From contig JAEWNB010000061.1 of NCBI GenBank assembly GCA_023392945.1, forward strand, positions 1 through 59,529: 59,529 bases of DNA. The letters are read 5' to 3'. This document shows, piece by piece, positions 16,831 through 24,985 of this stretch (position 1 is its first letter; the number at the start of each line of letters is the position of its first letter). The notes beneath the pieces are model-generated. The model ran no database searches. It had not been told where the DNA came from and was given only the letters and a program-made list of their open reading frames with translations. A program made the translations under genes and the position numbers. This DNA comes from Bacteroidota bacterium (GTDB lineage Bacteria > Bacteroidota > Bacteroidia > Bacteroidales > WCHB1-69).

Positions 16831-17535
16831 ATGAACTATAAACGGATTTTATTAAAATTAAGCGGTGAATCCTTAATGGGGGATGAGAACTATGGATTGG
16901 TTTATCAAGCCGTTAAACACTATGCAAGTGAAATTAAATCTGTTACTGACCTTGGCATTCAGGTAGGAGTTGTGATAGGCGGAGGAAATATCTTTCGTGG
17001 CGTAAAAGGAGCCGGCATCGGTTTTGACCGACGCAAGGGAGATTATATGGGAATGCTGGCAACGGTCATCAATTCTATGGCTTTAGAAGCTGTATTAGAA
17101 GAAATGGCTGTAAAGGTGAAAGTTATGACTGCCTTTGCCATTGAAGGATTTGGTGAAAAAATCTATTATCAAAATGCTGTTCGTTATCTGGAAGATGGAT
17201 ATGTGGTTATTTTTGCCGGCGGAACAGGAAATCCTTTTTTTACAACCGATTCGGGAGCTGCCCTTCGCGCTGTTGAAATAAAAGCTGACGTGTTATTGAA
17301 GGGAACCAGAGTGGATGGAATTTATTCTTCTGACCCTGAAAAAGATCCTGATGCCGTTAAATTTGATGAATTAACTTTTATGGATGCTTATAATAAAGAG
17401 CTTCATATTATGGATTTGACAGCTTTTACTCTTTGTCGTGATAATAATATGCCAATCTGTGTCTTTAATGTCAATGTTAAAGGAAATCTTTTGAAAATTT
17501 CTTCGGGAGAAAAAATTGGCACAATTGTAAAATGA
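16831..17535 (+). CDS. pyrH: UMP kinase PyrH
   Basis: This cytoplasmic hexameric enzyme phosphorylates UMP to UDP and belongs to the amino-acid-kinase fold. The 234 residues include the opening RILLKLSGESLMG, the glycine loop VVIGGGNIFRG, the UMP-site region GDYMGMLATVINSMAL, and FAGGTGNPFFTTDSGAALRA. I start at the ATG 16831; an in-frame TTG lies within the promoter at 16813. It heads a plus-strand run pyrH - 2TM protein - frr - gcvH. Identification is secure. Confidence 0.97.
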   Translation: MNYKRILLKLSGESLMGDENYGLVYQAVKHYASEIKSVTDLGIQVGVVIGGGNIFRGVKGAGIGFDRRKGDYMGMLATVINSMALEAVLEEMAVKVKVMTAFAIEGFGEKIYYQNAVRYLEDGYVVIFAGGTGNPFFTTDSGAALRAVEIKADVLLKGTRVDGIYSSDPEKDPDAVKFDELTFMDAYNKELHIMDLTAFTLCRDNNMPICVFNVNVKGNLLKISSGEKIGTIVK

Positions 17536-17571
17536 TTTCGGGTTTTTAAAAATAATTTTAAACGGTGAATT

Positions 17572-18006
17572 ATGGATGAAAAGATAACCGATTTTCAAAA
17601 TGAAACTTCTGATTTGGTAAATAATGGCCAGGTGGATTCAACCTCCCCAAATTCAGATAATTCCGAGATGGTTGATAAGAAACTTTATAAAAAAGCTACC
17701 CGAAGAGCTGCTTTTAAAATTCATCTCGCCATTTATCTCCTGGTTAATCTGATTTTTTGGTTGATTTGGTTTTTTATTATCAAAAGTGAAGAATCTAATC
17801 CTACAAGTACCAAAACATTAAAGGCTTTGATTTTCTTTACTATTGTATGGTTGTTATTGTTAGTGGGGCATTATTTGGCAGTTTATAGGTGGAACAAAAC
17901 GCTTGTTGAAAAGGAATTGAATAAATTATTGAAAGAAAATAAGGCAAATGAGGAAAAACTGAGAATAGCCAGACAAAAAAACATCAATAGTCAGCAAAGT
18001 AATTAG
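17572..18006 (+). CDS. 2TM-domain membrane protein
   Basis: This 144-residue protein has a polar N-terminus, then two transmembrane segments (about 50-70 and 84-104) with the conserved surroundings AAFKIHLAIYLLVNLIFWLIW and HYLAVYRWNK. It ends in a charged, probably coiled-coil tail. This matches the small 2TM domain seen in many Bacteroidota proteins, sometimes as the sensor part of LytTR-type regulators; here no output domain is fused. It sits between pyrH (37 bases upstream) and frr (22 bases downstream). Its function is unknown. Confidence 0.8.
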   Translation: MDEKITDFQNETSDLVNNGQVDSTSPNSDNSEMVDKKLYKKATRRAAFKIHLAIYLLVNLIFWLIWFFIIKSEESNPTSTKTLKALIFFTIVWLLLLVGHYLAVYRWNKTLVEKELNKLLKENKANEEKLRIARQKNINSQQSN

Positions 18007-18028
18007 AATTTTTTTAATAGATATCACT

Positions 18029-18592
18029 ATGACAGAAGAATCAAAAAAATGTTTCGAGCAGGCTAAGGAAGCAATGAATCTAACTATAACTTTTTTTGAT
18101 AAAGAGTTGCAAAAAGTTCATGCCGGCAAAGCATCTCCCCAGATGCTTGAAGGGTTAAAAGTAGATTATTATGGGAACCCCACCCCAATTGAACAAGTTG
18201 CTAATATCAATACGCCGGATGCCCGTCAGATTATCATTCAACCTTGGGAACGCAATATGCTTTCGGCAATTGAAAAAGCAATTTTAGCTGCCAATTTAGG
18301 TTTTACCCCCCAAAATAACGGGGAATTTATTAGAATTGTGGTTCCAACTCCAACTGAAGAGAGAAGAAAAGAACTAGTCAAAAAAATAAAACAAGATTCT
18401 GAACAAAATAAAGTTAGCATCCGGAATATTAGACGTTCAGCAAATGAAACTGCTAAAAAATTAAAAGATTCCGGACTTCCGGAGGATGAAACTAAAAAAC
18501 TGGAAGATGATATCCAGAAAATTACTGATGAGTATATAGCAAAAATAGATAAAATGGCTGAAGCCAAAGAAAAAGAAATAATGACAGTATAA
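18029..18592 (+). CDS. frr: Ribosome recycling factor
   Basis: RRF splits post-termination ribosomes together with EF-G. The 187 residues match the normal length and carry the signature segments VHAGKASPQMLEGLKVDYYG, PTPIEQVANI, IVVPTPTEERRKELVKK and VSIRNIRRSANE. These fit the three-helix bundle plus alpha/beta domain. It lies 12 bases before gcvH and close to pyrH, a common pairing in bacteria. Identification is secure. Confidence 0.97.
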   Translation: MTEESKKCFEQAKEAMNLTITFFDKELQKVHAGKASPQMLEGLKVDYYGNPTPIEQVANINTPDARQIIIQPWERNMLSAIEKAILAANLGFTPQNNGEFIRIVVPTPTEERRKELVKKIKQDSEQNKVSIRNIRRSANETAKKLKDSGLPEDETKKLEDDIQKITDEYIAKIDKMAEAKEKEIMTV

Positions 18593-18604
18593 ATTATCAA
18601 AACT

Positions 18605-18985
18605 ATGAATGTACCAACAAATTTAAAGTATTCAAAAGACCACGAATGGGTAAAAATCGAAGGAGACATCGCTTATATTGGAATTACTGCTTATGCAGCT
18701 GACCAATTAGGAGATATCGTTTTTATTGATGTAACAACAGTTGGAGATAATCTCGACAAAGAAGAGGTTTTTGGAACAATTGAAGCAGTAAAAACTGTAT
18801 CTGATATTTTTATGCCAATTGGTGGTGAAATTATTGAGTTTAATGAAGCACTTGAAGGGAATCCCGGATTGGTTAATACAGATCCCTATGGCGAAGGATG
18901 GATTATAAAAATTAATCCTACCGATGTTTCGGAAATGAATGATTTGTTAGACGCTGATGCTTATAAAGCTTTAATTGGCGAATAA
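18605..18985 (+). CDS. gcvH: Glycine cleavage system H protein
   Basis: This is the lipoyl-carrying shuttle of the glycine cleavage complex. The 126 residues have the usual layout KYSKDHEWVKIEGDIAYIGIT, then the lipoylation site at K63 in GTIEAVKTVSDIFMP. The end is PYGEGWIIKI. The other glycine cleavage subunits (P and T) are not in the window, which is common in Bacteroidota. It ends the frr operon, with a strong terminator behind it. Identification is secure. Confidence 0.97.
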   Translation: MNVPTNLKYSKDHEWVKIEGDIAYIGITAYAADQLGDIVFIDVTTVGDNLDKEEVFGTIEAVKTVSDIFMPIGGEIIEFNEALEGNPGLVNTDPYGEGWIIKINPTDVSEMNDLLDADAYKALIGE

Positions 18986-19006
18986 AAATTTTCTTTTCCA
19001 TTATAG

Positions 19007-19049
19007 AAGTATTAAGTGCATAAAAATTGTCTCTTAATACTTTTTTTTT
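19007..19049 (+). terminator. Rho-independent terminator after gcvH
   Basis: AAGTATTAAG (19007-19016) pairs perfectly with CTTAATACTT (19033-19042) around a 16-base loop and is followed directly by a run of T. It ends the pyrH-frr-gcvH unit. Confidence 0.75.
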
Positions 19050-19081
19050 ATCAAAAAAAATGGATGTAAGTAATAAATTGT

Positions 19082-19089
19082 TATTTTTG
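19082..19089 (+). promoter_or_regulatory. -7 box of the TonB-like gene (TATTTTTG)
   Basis: TATTTTTG ends 44 bases before the ATG at 19134, downstream of the gcvH terminator. No clear -33 partner is visible. Confidence 0.45.
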
Positions 19090-19133
19090 CAGTTCTTAAA
19101 ATAATAGAGTATTAACATCTAAAAACTTTAGAT

Positions 19134-19820
19134 ATGATAATCAAAAAATCGCCAAAAGGAGACTTGGAAAGCAGGAAAAATATGTTCCTATTGATAGGAC
19201 TTGTATTGGTTCTTGCCCTAGTTTATGTTGCGTTTGAGCTTTTTGCAACACAGGAAAAATCGCAGGTCATGACTGTAGAGGAAGAAGAATATGTCGATAT
19301 AATGGATGAGAATGTTTTGGCTACCGACCAAACGCCACCCCCACCGGCCCCTGAAGTACAACAACAGACAGAAGTTGTAATCAATATTGTGGAAGACAAT
19401 ATTAAAGTTACTACAGACTGGGATTTTAGTCAGGATTTTGATGAATCTGCCGCTATTGAAGAATATACACCGATTGATATTGTTCAGGAAGCAGTTGACG
19501 ATACTCCTCCTGTCCGTTTTGCAGAAGAGATGCCTGAGTTTATTGGCGGAGAAGAAGCTTTGTATAAATTTTTGAGCAATGAACTGAAGTACCCCAATTT
19601 GGCTAAAGAAAATTTAATTCAGGGTACTGTTCTTGTTGAATTTGTTATTGAGAGAGACGGAAGTCCAAGTAATGTAAAAGTATTGGTCTCCCTTTTTCCC
19701 GATTGTGATCAGGAAGCTATGAGGGTTATTAAAAGCATGCCTAAATGGAAACCCGGAAAACAAATGGGAAGACCGGTTCGTTGTTTCTACAATATTCCTA
19801 TTAGATTTACTCTACAGTAA
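19134..19820 (+). CDS. TonB-family energy transducer
   Basis: TonB proteins couple the proton-motive force to outer-membrane receptors. The 228 residues have a short cytoplasmic N-terminus, one membrane segment (about 17-37), a Pro/Glu-rich periplasmic spacer with PPPPAPEVQQQ, and the TonB C-terminal domain from about 140. That domain shows FIGGEEALYKFLSNELKYP, QGTVLVEFVIERDG and WKPGKQMGRPVRCFYNIPI. No ExbB/ExbD genes are adjacent. One of several TonB copies is to be expected in this phylum, so I give no symbol. It has its own promoter and terminator. Confidence 0.9.
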   Translation: MIIKKSPKGDLESRKNMFLLIGLVLVLALVYVAFELFATQEKSQVMTVEEEEYVDIMDENVLATDQTPPPPAPEVQQQTEVVINIVEDNIKVTTDWDFSQDFDESAAIEEYTPIDIVQEAVDDTPPVRFAEEMPEFIGGEEALYKFLSNELKYPNLAKENLIQGTVLVEFVIERDGSPSNVKVLVSLFPDCDQEAMRVIKSMPKWKPGKQMGRPVRCFYNIPIRFTLQ

Positions 19821-19837
19821 ATTTTAAAATTAGCATA

Positions 19838-19871
19838 AAAAAAAGAGAGGTCAACTGACCTCTCTTTTTTT
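19838..19871. terminator. Bidirectional terminator between convergent genes
   Basis: AGAGAGGTCA (19844-19853) pairs with TGACCTCTCT (19856-19865), flanked by an A-run on the left and a T-run on the right that extend the stem. It serves the TonB-like gene on the plus strand and the convergent membrane-protein gene on the minus strand. Confidence 0.85.
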
Positions 19872-19873
19872 GT

Positions 19874-20389
19874 TTAAAATAAAATTGAAATATCTTCTTT
19901 AAGTGCTTTCATTGCAAGGCTTCCGGGAGATTTAACAGATACCTTTTCTAATATGGAAGTGGCTAAATCAATACTTGTAGCTTTATCGTCCAATTTTCCA
20001 GAACAAAGATTGATAAGTTGAATAGTCTCTTCTTTTGCCTGAACAATGAGGTCCCAAACGACTGAAGAAATATAGATCTGTTGAGATAGGTTGTGCTCAA
20101 ATTCTGCACGGATAGAAGTTAACATGATTGTCTTAAACTGCTCAGAAGTCAAATCCTGATTATTTAAACGTTGAATAAGCTGGTTTGGTTCTATTCTTTC
20201 TAAAAACATCGCCATTCTTTCATATGCCTGAAGCCTAATGGGAGTAATCAATGATTTAGAATTATATTTAAGTTCCAGAATTCTTTTTTTCTGATCATTT
20301 TCCAAGAAATATTTAATTGAAAAAAAAGCAGTAAAAAAAACTACAGCACCGGCAAAAGCAATTCCAATAATATACCATAAGATTTCCAT
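19874..20389 (-). CDS. Single-pass membrane protein, Bacteroidota-conserved, unknown function
   Basis: This 171-residue protein has an N-terminal membrane segment (IIGIAFAGAVVFFTAFFSI, about 7-25) and a soluble, mostly helical remainder. The remainder contains PIRLQAYERMAMFLERIEP (about 51-69) and LTSIRAEFEHNLSQQIYIS (about 91-109). I recognise the pattern as a small Bacteroidota family often found near glutamine synthetase or housekeeping genes, but I know of no function. It lies downstream of the glutamine synthetase gene in the same direction, with a 41-base gap. The predicted topology places the domain in the cytoplasm. Confidence 0.75.
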   Translation of the reverse strand: MEILWYIIGIAFAGAVVFFTAFFSIKYFLENDQKKRILELKYNSKSLITPIRLQAYERMAMFLERIEPNQLIQRLNNQDLTSEQFKTIMLTSIRAEFEHNLSQQIYISSVVWDLIVQAKEETIQLINLCSGKLDDKATSIDLATSILEKVSVKSPGSLAMKALKEDISILF

Positions 20390-20430
20390 AAAATCGTAAT
20401 TTTAAAATATAGAACAATTAAGTTTAATGA

Positions 20431-21939
20431 TTAACCGCAATGAAAATAGGCATTAACCAATTCTGACAATTTTTTTGAATTTAATGCTACTTCTTTTCTA
20501 ATATCCTTGTCATTAAATGATTTAAGATGTTTTACAATATCATCAATCATTTCAGCATCAAATACACCATGTTTTTCAAAGATATGACGGTGGGCTGATA
20601 ATTCGTCAGCAGATTCCCAGCAACTGGCAGGTAATTGTCCAAGTTTCAGAAGTTTACTTTTATTTTCGGGACTATGAATATTAACATCAACGTAGGTCGA
20701 TTTTGCAAAGTCAAGTGCACTTTCCATTTCGAACCCATGACGAGCAGCAACGGCAAGACCGGCAATCAAAAGATAAATGTCGGCTGAACCATCCGGACAT
20801 CTGAATTCAACTGTTTGTTTTTGAGTAAGGTCTTCTGTGTTCCCTTTTTCGAGAGGATTAACTTCGGCAATCATATCATTTTTGTGAGTCCATCCCAGAG
20901 GAACTCTTACCAAAACAGAGCGGTTTCTATCTCCCCAGCAAATAGAAGTTGGGGCTTCCTGATGAGGTACTAAACGAAAATAGGAGGTTGGATTGGTGTT
21001 CCCAAAAGCAGTAAGAGAAGATGCACAAGTCATGTATCCGGCAATGGCAGATTTGGCAATCGAATTTAGTTTTCCTTTAGTAACCATTTGGTTGACGCCA
21101 TTCTTGTTCACAATTCTAGTATGTATATGAAGTCCGCTTCCTGCTTTTCCGGTAGTTATTTTTGGAGCAAAAGTAACATTCAATCCATACAGATAGGCCA
21201 TGGTTCTGATAATCCATTTTGCAATAACCAGCTGATCAGCCGCATCTTGAGCATCACAAACTAAAAATTCAATTTCATTCTGTTCATAGATTTTGTTGTC
21301 TAAAGTAAAATTACCTACTTCAGAGTGTCCGTATTTAATCTGACCTCCTGCTTTTGCAATACTAAGCATACATTCTGTCCGGAATTGTTCAAATTTTGTA
21401 AAAGGAGCAGATTCATGATATCCTTTTTGGTCAGGGGTTTCATAAAGGTCATCTTTATCTCCAATGACATAATATTCCAATTCACCCATAGCCTGGAAAG
21501 TCATATTGGTAACTTTCGTAAAAGCACTACATGCCTTTTTGAGAATATATTCGGGAGAATTCTGCATGGGTTTTCCATCTTTGTTGAAATAGGAGCATAG
21601 AAAACATAAAGAAGGAATATCGCTGAATGGATCCATAAAGGCAGTGCTAAAACGAGGGATGACATATAAGTCGCTTGAATCTGCATGAATAAAGTCCGGG
21701 AAAATATTAGAACCGTCTACTCTTTCACCAGCAGATAGGATTTGTTCAAGATAGTCGCGGTTATTGATTACAAAATTCAGGCTTTTTAATTTTCCGTCAC
21801 CTGCAACATACCTGAAATTAATCATTTTGATTTCATTCTCTTCAACATACTTAATTATATCAGCTTTTGTAAATTCTTTGGGAGATTTCTTTAAAAAGAT
21901 GACTAAGGGATTTAGACTTAATGCAATGTTTTCTTTCAT
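20431..21939 (-). CDS. glnA: Glutamine synthetase, type I-like, divergent Bacteroidota form
   Basis: This enzyme makes glutamine from glutamate, ammonia and ATP. The 502 residues contain the GS landmarks: VDGSNIFPDFIHADSSDLYV, the metal site GELEYYVI, NEIEF, the GSGLHIHTRI block (canonical GSGMHxH), the ATP-site segment WGDRNRSVLVRVP, and VEFRCPDGSADIYLLIAG. The adenylylation loop around the NLYDLP motif of enterobacterial GSI is not present; the region reads KLLKLGQLPASC. Control by adenylylation is therefore unlikely. The gene has its own TAnnTTTG box upstream. A related gamma-glutamyl ligase role is a remote alternative. Confidence 0.87.
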   Translation of the reverse strand: MKENIALSLNPLVIFLKKSPKEFTKADIIKYVEENEIKMINFRYVAGDGKLKSLNFVINNRDYLEQILSAGERVDGSNIFPDFIHADSSDLYVIPRFSTAFMDPFSDIPSLCFLCSYFNKDGKPMQNSPEYILKKACSAFTKVTNMTFQAMGELEYYVIGDKDDLYETPDQKGYHESAPFTKFEQFRTECMLSIAKAGGQIKYGHSEVGNFTLDNKIYEQNEIEFLVCDAQDAADQLVIAKWIIRTMAYLYGLNVTFAPKITTGKAGSGLHIHTRIVNKNGVNQMVTKGKLNSIAKSAIAGYMTCASSLTAFGNTNPTSYFRLVPHQEAPTSICWGDRNRSVLVRVPLGWTHKNDMIAEVNPLEKGNTEDLTQKQTVEFRCPDGSADIYLLIAGLAVAARHGFEMESALDFAKSTYVDVNIHSPENKSKLLKLGQLPASCWESADELSAHRHIFEKHGVFDAEMIDDIVKHLKSFNDKDIRKEVALNSKKLSELVNAYFHCG

Positions 21940-21990
21940 AACTCAGAATGTTTATTATTAATATTATATATAAATTCAACTAATAGTATG

Positions 21991-21998
21991 CAAAAATA
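21991..21998 (-). promoter_or_regulatory. -7 box of the glutamine synthetase gene
   Basis: On the minus strand TATTTTTG (21998-21991) lies 51 bases before the ATG at 21939. The leader between them is AT-rich with no visible structure. Confidence 0.5.
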
Positions 21999-22004
21999 GA
22001 GATA

Positions 22005-22982
22005 TTATTGATTTAAAAGCTTGAAATATCTTTTAATTTCAACTTTCATTCTTTCATTGCTGCCAAAACTAACGTTTTTTGGTTCGATTCCATTTTTAAA
22101 CATAACCATTCCGGCATCGCTGGTAGAAATATAAGGAGTGATATCAAATTCGGCCACTTCGTTCATTTTGTAATCACGAATTAATATATTAGAGTATCCG
22201 GAATAGACTTCTTCAAAGTAAATATTTTTTTCTTCACAATATGACTGTAGAATAGGAATATACTCATCCCACTCTTCCGGTTTGTTTTCTTTATTATAAT
22301 AAAAAACTACTGCATTATAATTGGCACTATCCTGTTGTTGCACATGCTCAAATCTACTCATTTCATTAATATAATACTTGTCCATAACAAAATATGATTT
22401 TTGAAATGCGGAAGGATCGTTTTCAATTTCTGTTTTAGTAACATCAACGACAGATTTAATCCATTCATAGGATTTTTCAACAACAAAAGCTCCATCTGAT
22501 TCACGACGGGTAGTCCATACTTCGGTTTCAAGCACATTTTGGTTTTGGACTGCAAGATTTACGGCGACAGGAATAAGATCAAGAATTCTTTGTGTTCCAA
22601 GTCCGGAAGTAATCACTAAATAAATCCACTCCCTGCTTTTTGATTGTACCATCCACAGCTCTCTGCCTTCAGGCAATCTTTCAATACAGACAACACCCCA
22701 TTCATTTGGAAAGTCAATTTTTGTCCGAACAGGTTCTCCTTCAAAATCATTTGCTTGCCTGATAAACTCTTGTAAAAAATCTTCACTGACAGGATATAAA
22801 GGTGCATTGTCAGAAAGTGATGTGGCAATAGTATTTGAAATTATGGTAATAGGGTATTCAACTGTTTCCGTTAATGTCTCTGTGGGTGGAGGCGTTTTTT
22901 GTTTTCTACAGGAGGAGCCACTAAATACTAATATTAAAACTGTGAGTGTTATGATAAAAATTTCTTTTAGGTAAGTTTTCAT
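22005..22982 (-). CDS. Lipoprotein of unknown function
   Basis: This 325-residue protein has a hydrophobic signal segment and the lipobox GSSC at about residues 22-25. A Pro/Thr-rich linker (PPPTETLTETVEYP) follows, then a globular domain. The domain has the segments GVVCIERLPEGRELWMVQSK and EWIYLVITSGLGTQRILDLI, and near the end GYSNILIRDYKMNEVAEFDI. I do not recognise the family. It lies between dxs and the glutamine synthetase gene, both in the same direction, and has its own -7 box (TATCTTTG), so it may be transcribed separately. An envelope location is likely; nothing more can be said. Confidence 0.75.
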   Translation of the reverse strand: MKTYLKEIFIITLTVLILVFSGSSCRKQKTPPPTETLTETVEYPITIISNTIATSLSDNAPLYPVSEDFLQEFIRQANDFEGEPVRTKIDFPNEWGVVCIERLPEGRELWMVQSKSREWIYLVITSGLGTQRILDLIPVAVNLAVQNQNVLETEVWTTRRESDGAFVVEKSYEWIKSVVDVTKTEIENDPSAFQKSYFVMDKYYINEMSRFEHVQQQDSANYNAVVFYYNKENKPEEWDEYIPILQSYCEEKNIYFEEVYSGYSNILIRDYKMNEVAEFDITPYISTSDAGMVMFKNGIEPKNVSFGSNERMKVEIKRYFKLLNQ

Positions 22983-23021
22983 ATTAATACAAAATTGTTG
23001 AATTGGTATAATAGACTAGGG

Positions 23022-23029
23022 CAAAGATA
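23022..23029 (-). promoter_or_regulatory. -7 box of the lipoprotein gene (TATCTTTG)
   Basis: On the minus strand TATCTTTG (23029-23022) fits TAnnTTTG, 39 bases before the start at 22982. No -33 element is obvious. Confidence 0.4.
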
Positions 23030-23056
23030 ATATATTTTTGATAATAATTTAAGAAG

Positions 23057-24952
23057 TTATTTGTCTGATAATTTACTCCAAATTTTTAGTTGGGATACAA
23101 GACTTTCAATATCAAATCCCAACTCATTATGAAGATTAGGAATATCACCATGGTCAATAAATTTGTCGGGAATTGCGATAGGATGCAAAATATTGGAACA
23201 ATGTCGATTCTCAAGAAATTCTGCGACGGCTGAAAACAATCCTCCCTTTTCAGTCCCGTCTTCCACGGTAACCAAAATTGGGTATTTTTCTGCAATTGTA
23301 GTTAAAAGATCTTCATCAATTGGTTTAAGAAATTGCATATCGATATGGGCAGGGCAAATATCCTGAGATTCAAGAATGTCAATTGCTTCAGCAACATTAT
23401 TTCCAATAGGTCCTAAAGAAATGACTGCCATATTTTGACCTTCTCTCAATATATTGCCTTTGCCAATGGTTAATTTTTGGAAAGGATGTTGCCAATTCTT
23501 ATGAACACCTCTTCCACGGGGATAACGGATAGCAAAAGGATTCGTTTTATTAAGATAGGCGGTATATAATAAATTCCGTAAAGCAATTTCATCCAAAGGA
23601 GAAGCAATAATCATATTGGGAACAGAACGAAGAAAAGCCAGATCAAATGTTCCGTGATGAGTTACTCCGTCTTCTCCAACAATCCCGGCTCGGTCAATAC
23701 AAAATATAACAGGGAGATTTTGCAAGGCAACATCATGAATTATCTGGTCATATCCTCGTTGTAAAAAAGATGAATATATATTGCAGAAAGGGATATATCC
23801 TTCAACAGCAAGTCCTGCAGAAAAAGTAACGGCATGTTGTTCAGCAATCCCAACGTCAAACATACGGTCAGGATAATGTTCCTTAAGAATATTTAATGAA
23901 CAACCGGTTGCCATGGCAGGAGTAATACCAACAACTTTTTTATTTAATTTAGCCAGTTCAAGAATAGTTTCTCCGAAAACTGTTTGATATTTTGGGGGTG
24001 TATCAGGAGCGTAATTTTCAATAAGTTCACCGGTGTCAGGATTGAATTTTCCCGGAGCATGATAGGTGGTTTGGTCAGATTCTGCAAGTTTAAGACCTTT
24101 TCCTTTTACTGTAATAATATGTAATAATTTAGGACCGGAAATCTTTTTTAATGCCTGCAATATGGCAACAAGTTTTACCACATCATGACCATCAGCCGGT
24201 CCAAAATAACGAAAGCCCATACTTTGGAAGAGATTACTTCCACTGAGCAGGAAGCCCTTCAGGACATTTCCCATGCTGCTCAAAAAATGAGTTAATTTAT
24301 TAGACTGTTTCTTTTTAAAAGTAAAGAAATTCCACAACTTGTTTTTATATCTGTTATAGGCAGGAGATGAGGTGATATTAAGCAGATATTGGCTCATGGC
24401 CCCAACATTACTGTCAATTGCTATTTTATTGTCATTAAGTATAATCAACATATTGGCATTTGAACCGCCTGCATGATTCATTGCTTCGAAAGCCATTCCT
24501 CCCCCCATTGCACCGTCTCCAATAACTGCAATATGATTTTGATTTATGTTTCCATCTAATTTTGCAGCTGCAGCCATTCCCATAATGGCAGAAATTGAAG
24601 TTGAAGAGTGTCCTGTCCCAAATGAGTCATATTCGCTTTCACTCATTTTTGGGAATCCACTGATCCCCTTGTATTTTCTATTTGTATGAAAATGTTCTTT
24701 TCTTCCGGTCAATATTTTATGAGCATAGGCCTGATGGCCTACATCCCAAACTAATTTATCATCAGGAGTATTAAAAACATAATGAATGGCAACAGTCAAT
24801 TCTATTGTTCCAAGACTTGCCCCAAGATGACCCGGATTTTCTGCAGTTTCGTTAATGATAAATTCACGGAGTTCTTCACACAATTTCGGCAGTTCATTAA
24901 TGTTGAGTTTTTTAAGATCTTCCGGATATTTTATTTGATCGAGATAGTTCAT
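23057..24952 (-). CDS. dxs: 1-deoxy-D-xylulose-5-phosphate synthase
   Basis: DXS condenses pyruvate and glyceraldehyde 3-phosphate in the first step of the MEP isoprenoid pathway. The 631 residues are full length. The thiamine-diphosphate site is clear: GHLGASLG (41-48), GHQAYAHKI, GDGAMGGG (145-152) and the Asn in NDNKIAID (173-180). The pyrimidine domain has FSAGLAVEGYIPFCNIYSSF and DRAGIVGEDGVTHHG, which distinguish DXS from transketolase. The start is 34 bases from the glycosyltransferase end, so both may share an operon. Identification is secure. Confidence 0.96.
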   Translation of the reverse strand: MNYLDQIKYPEDLKKLNINELPKLCEELREFIINETAENPGHLGASLGTIELTVAIHYVFNTPDDKLVWDVGHQAYAHKILTGRKEHFHTNRKYKGISGFPKMSESEYDSFGTGHSSTSISAIMGMAAAAKLDGNINQNHIAVIGDGAMGGGMAFEAMNHAGGSNANMLIILNDNKIAIDSNVGAMSQYLLNITSSPAYNRYKNKLWNFFTFKKKQSNKLTHFLSSMGNVLKGFLLSGSNLFQSMGFRYFGPADGHDVVKLVAILQALKKISGPKLLHIITVKGKGLKLAESDQTTYHAPGKFNPDTGELIENYAPDTPPKYQTVFGETILELAKLNKKVVGITPAMATGCSLNILKEHYPDRMFDVGIAEQHAVTFSAGLAVEGYIPFCNIYSSFLQRGYDQIIHDVALQNLPVIFCIDRAGIVGEDGVTHHGTFDLAFLRSVPNMIIASPLDEIALRNLLYTAYLNKTNPFAIRYPRGRGVHKNWQHPFQKLTIGKGNILREGQNMAVISLGPIGNNVAEAIDILESQDICPAHIDMQFLKPIDEDLLTTIAEKYPILVTVEDGTEKGGLFSAVAEFLENRHCSNILHPIAIPDKFIDHGDIPNLHNELGFDIESLVSQLKIWSKLSDK

Positions 24953-24985
24953 AATTGGATATTAATAATTATCTATTTCGACAAG

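Noticed and set aside
22081..22091. GGTTCGATTCC, similar to a tRNA T-arm.
   Set aside because: It lies inside the lipoprotein coding sequence and no acceptor or anticodon stem can be formed around it.
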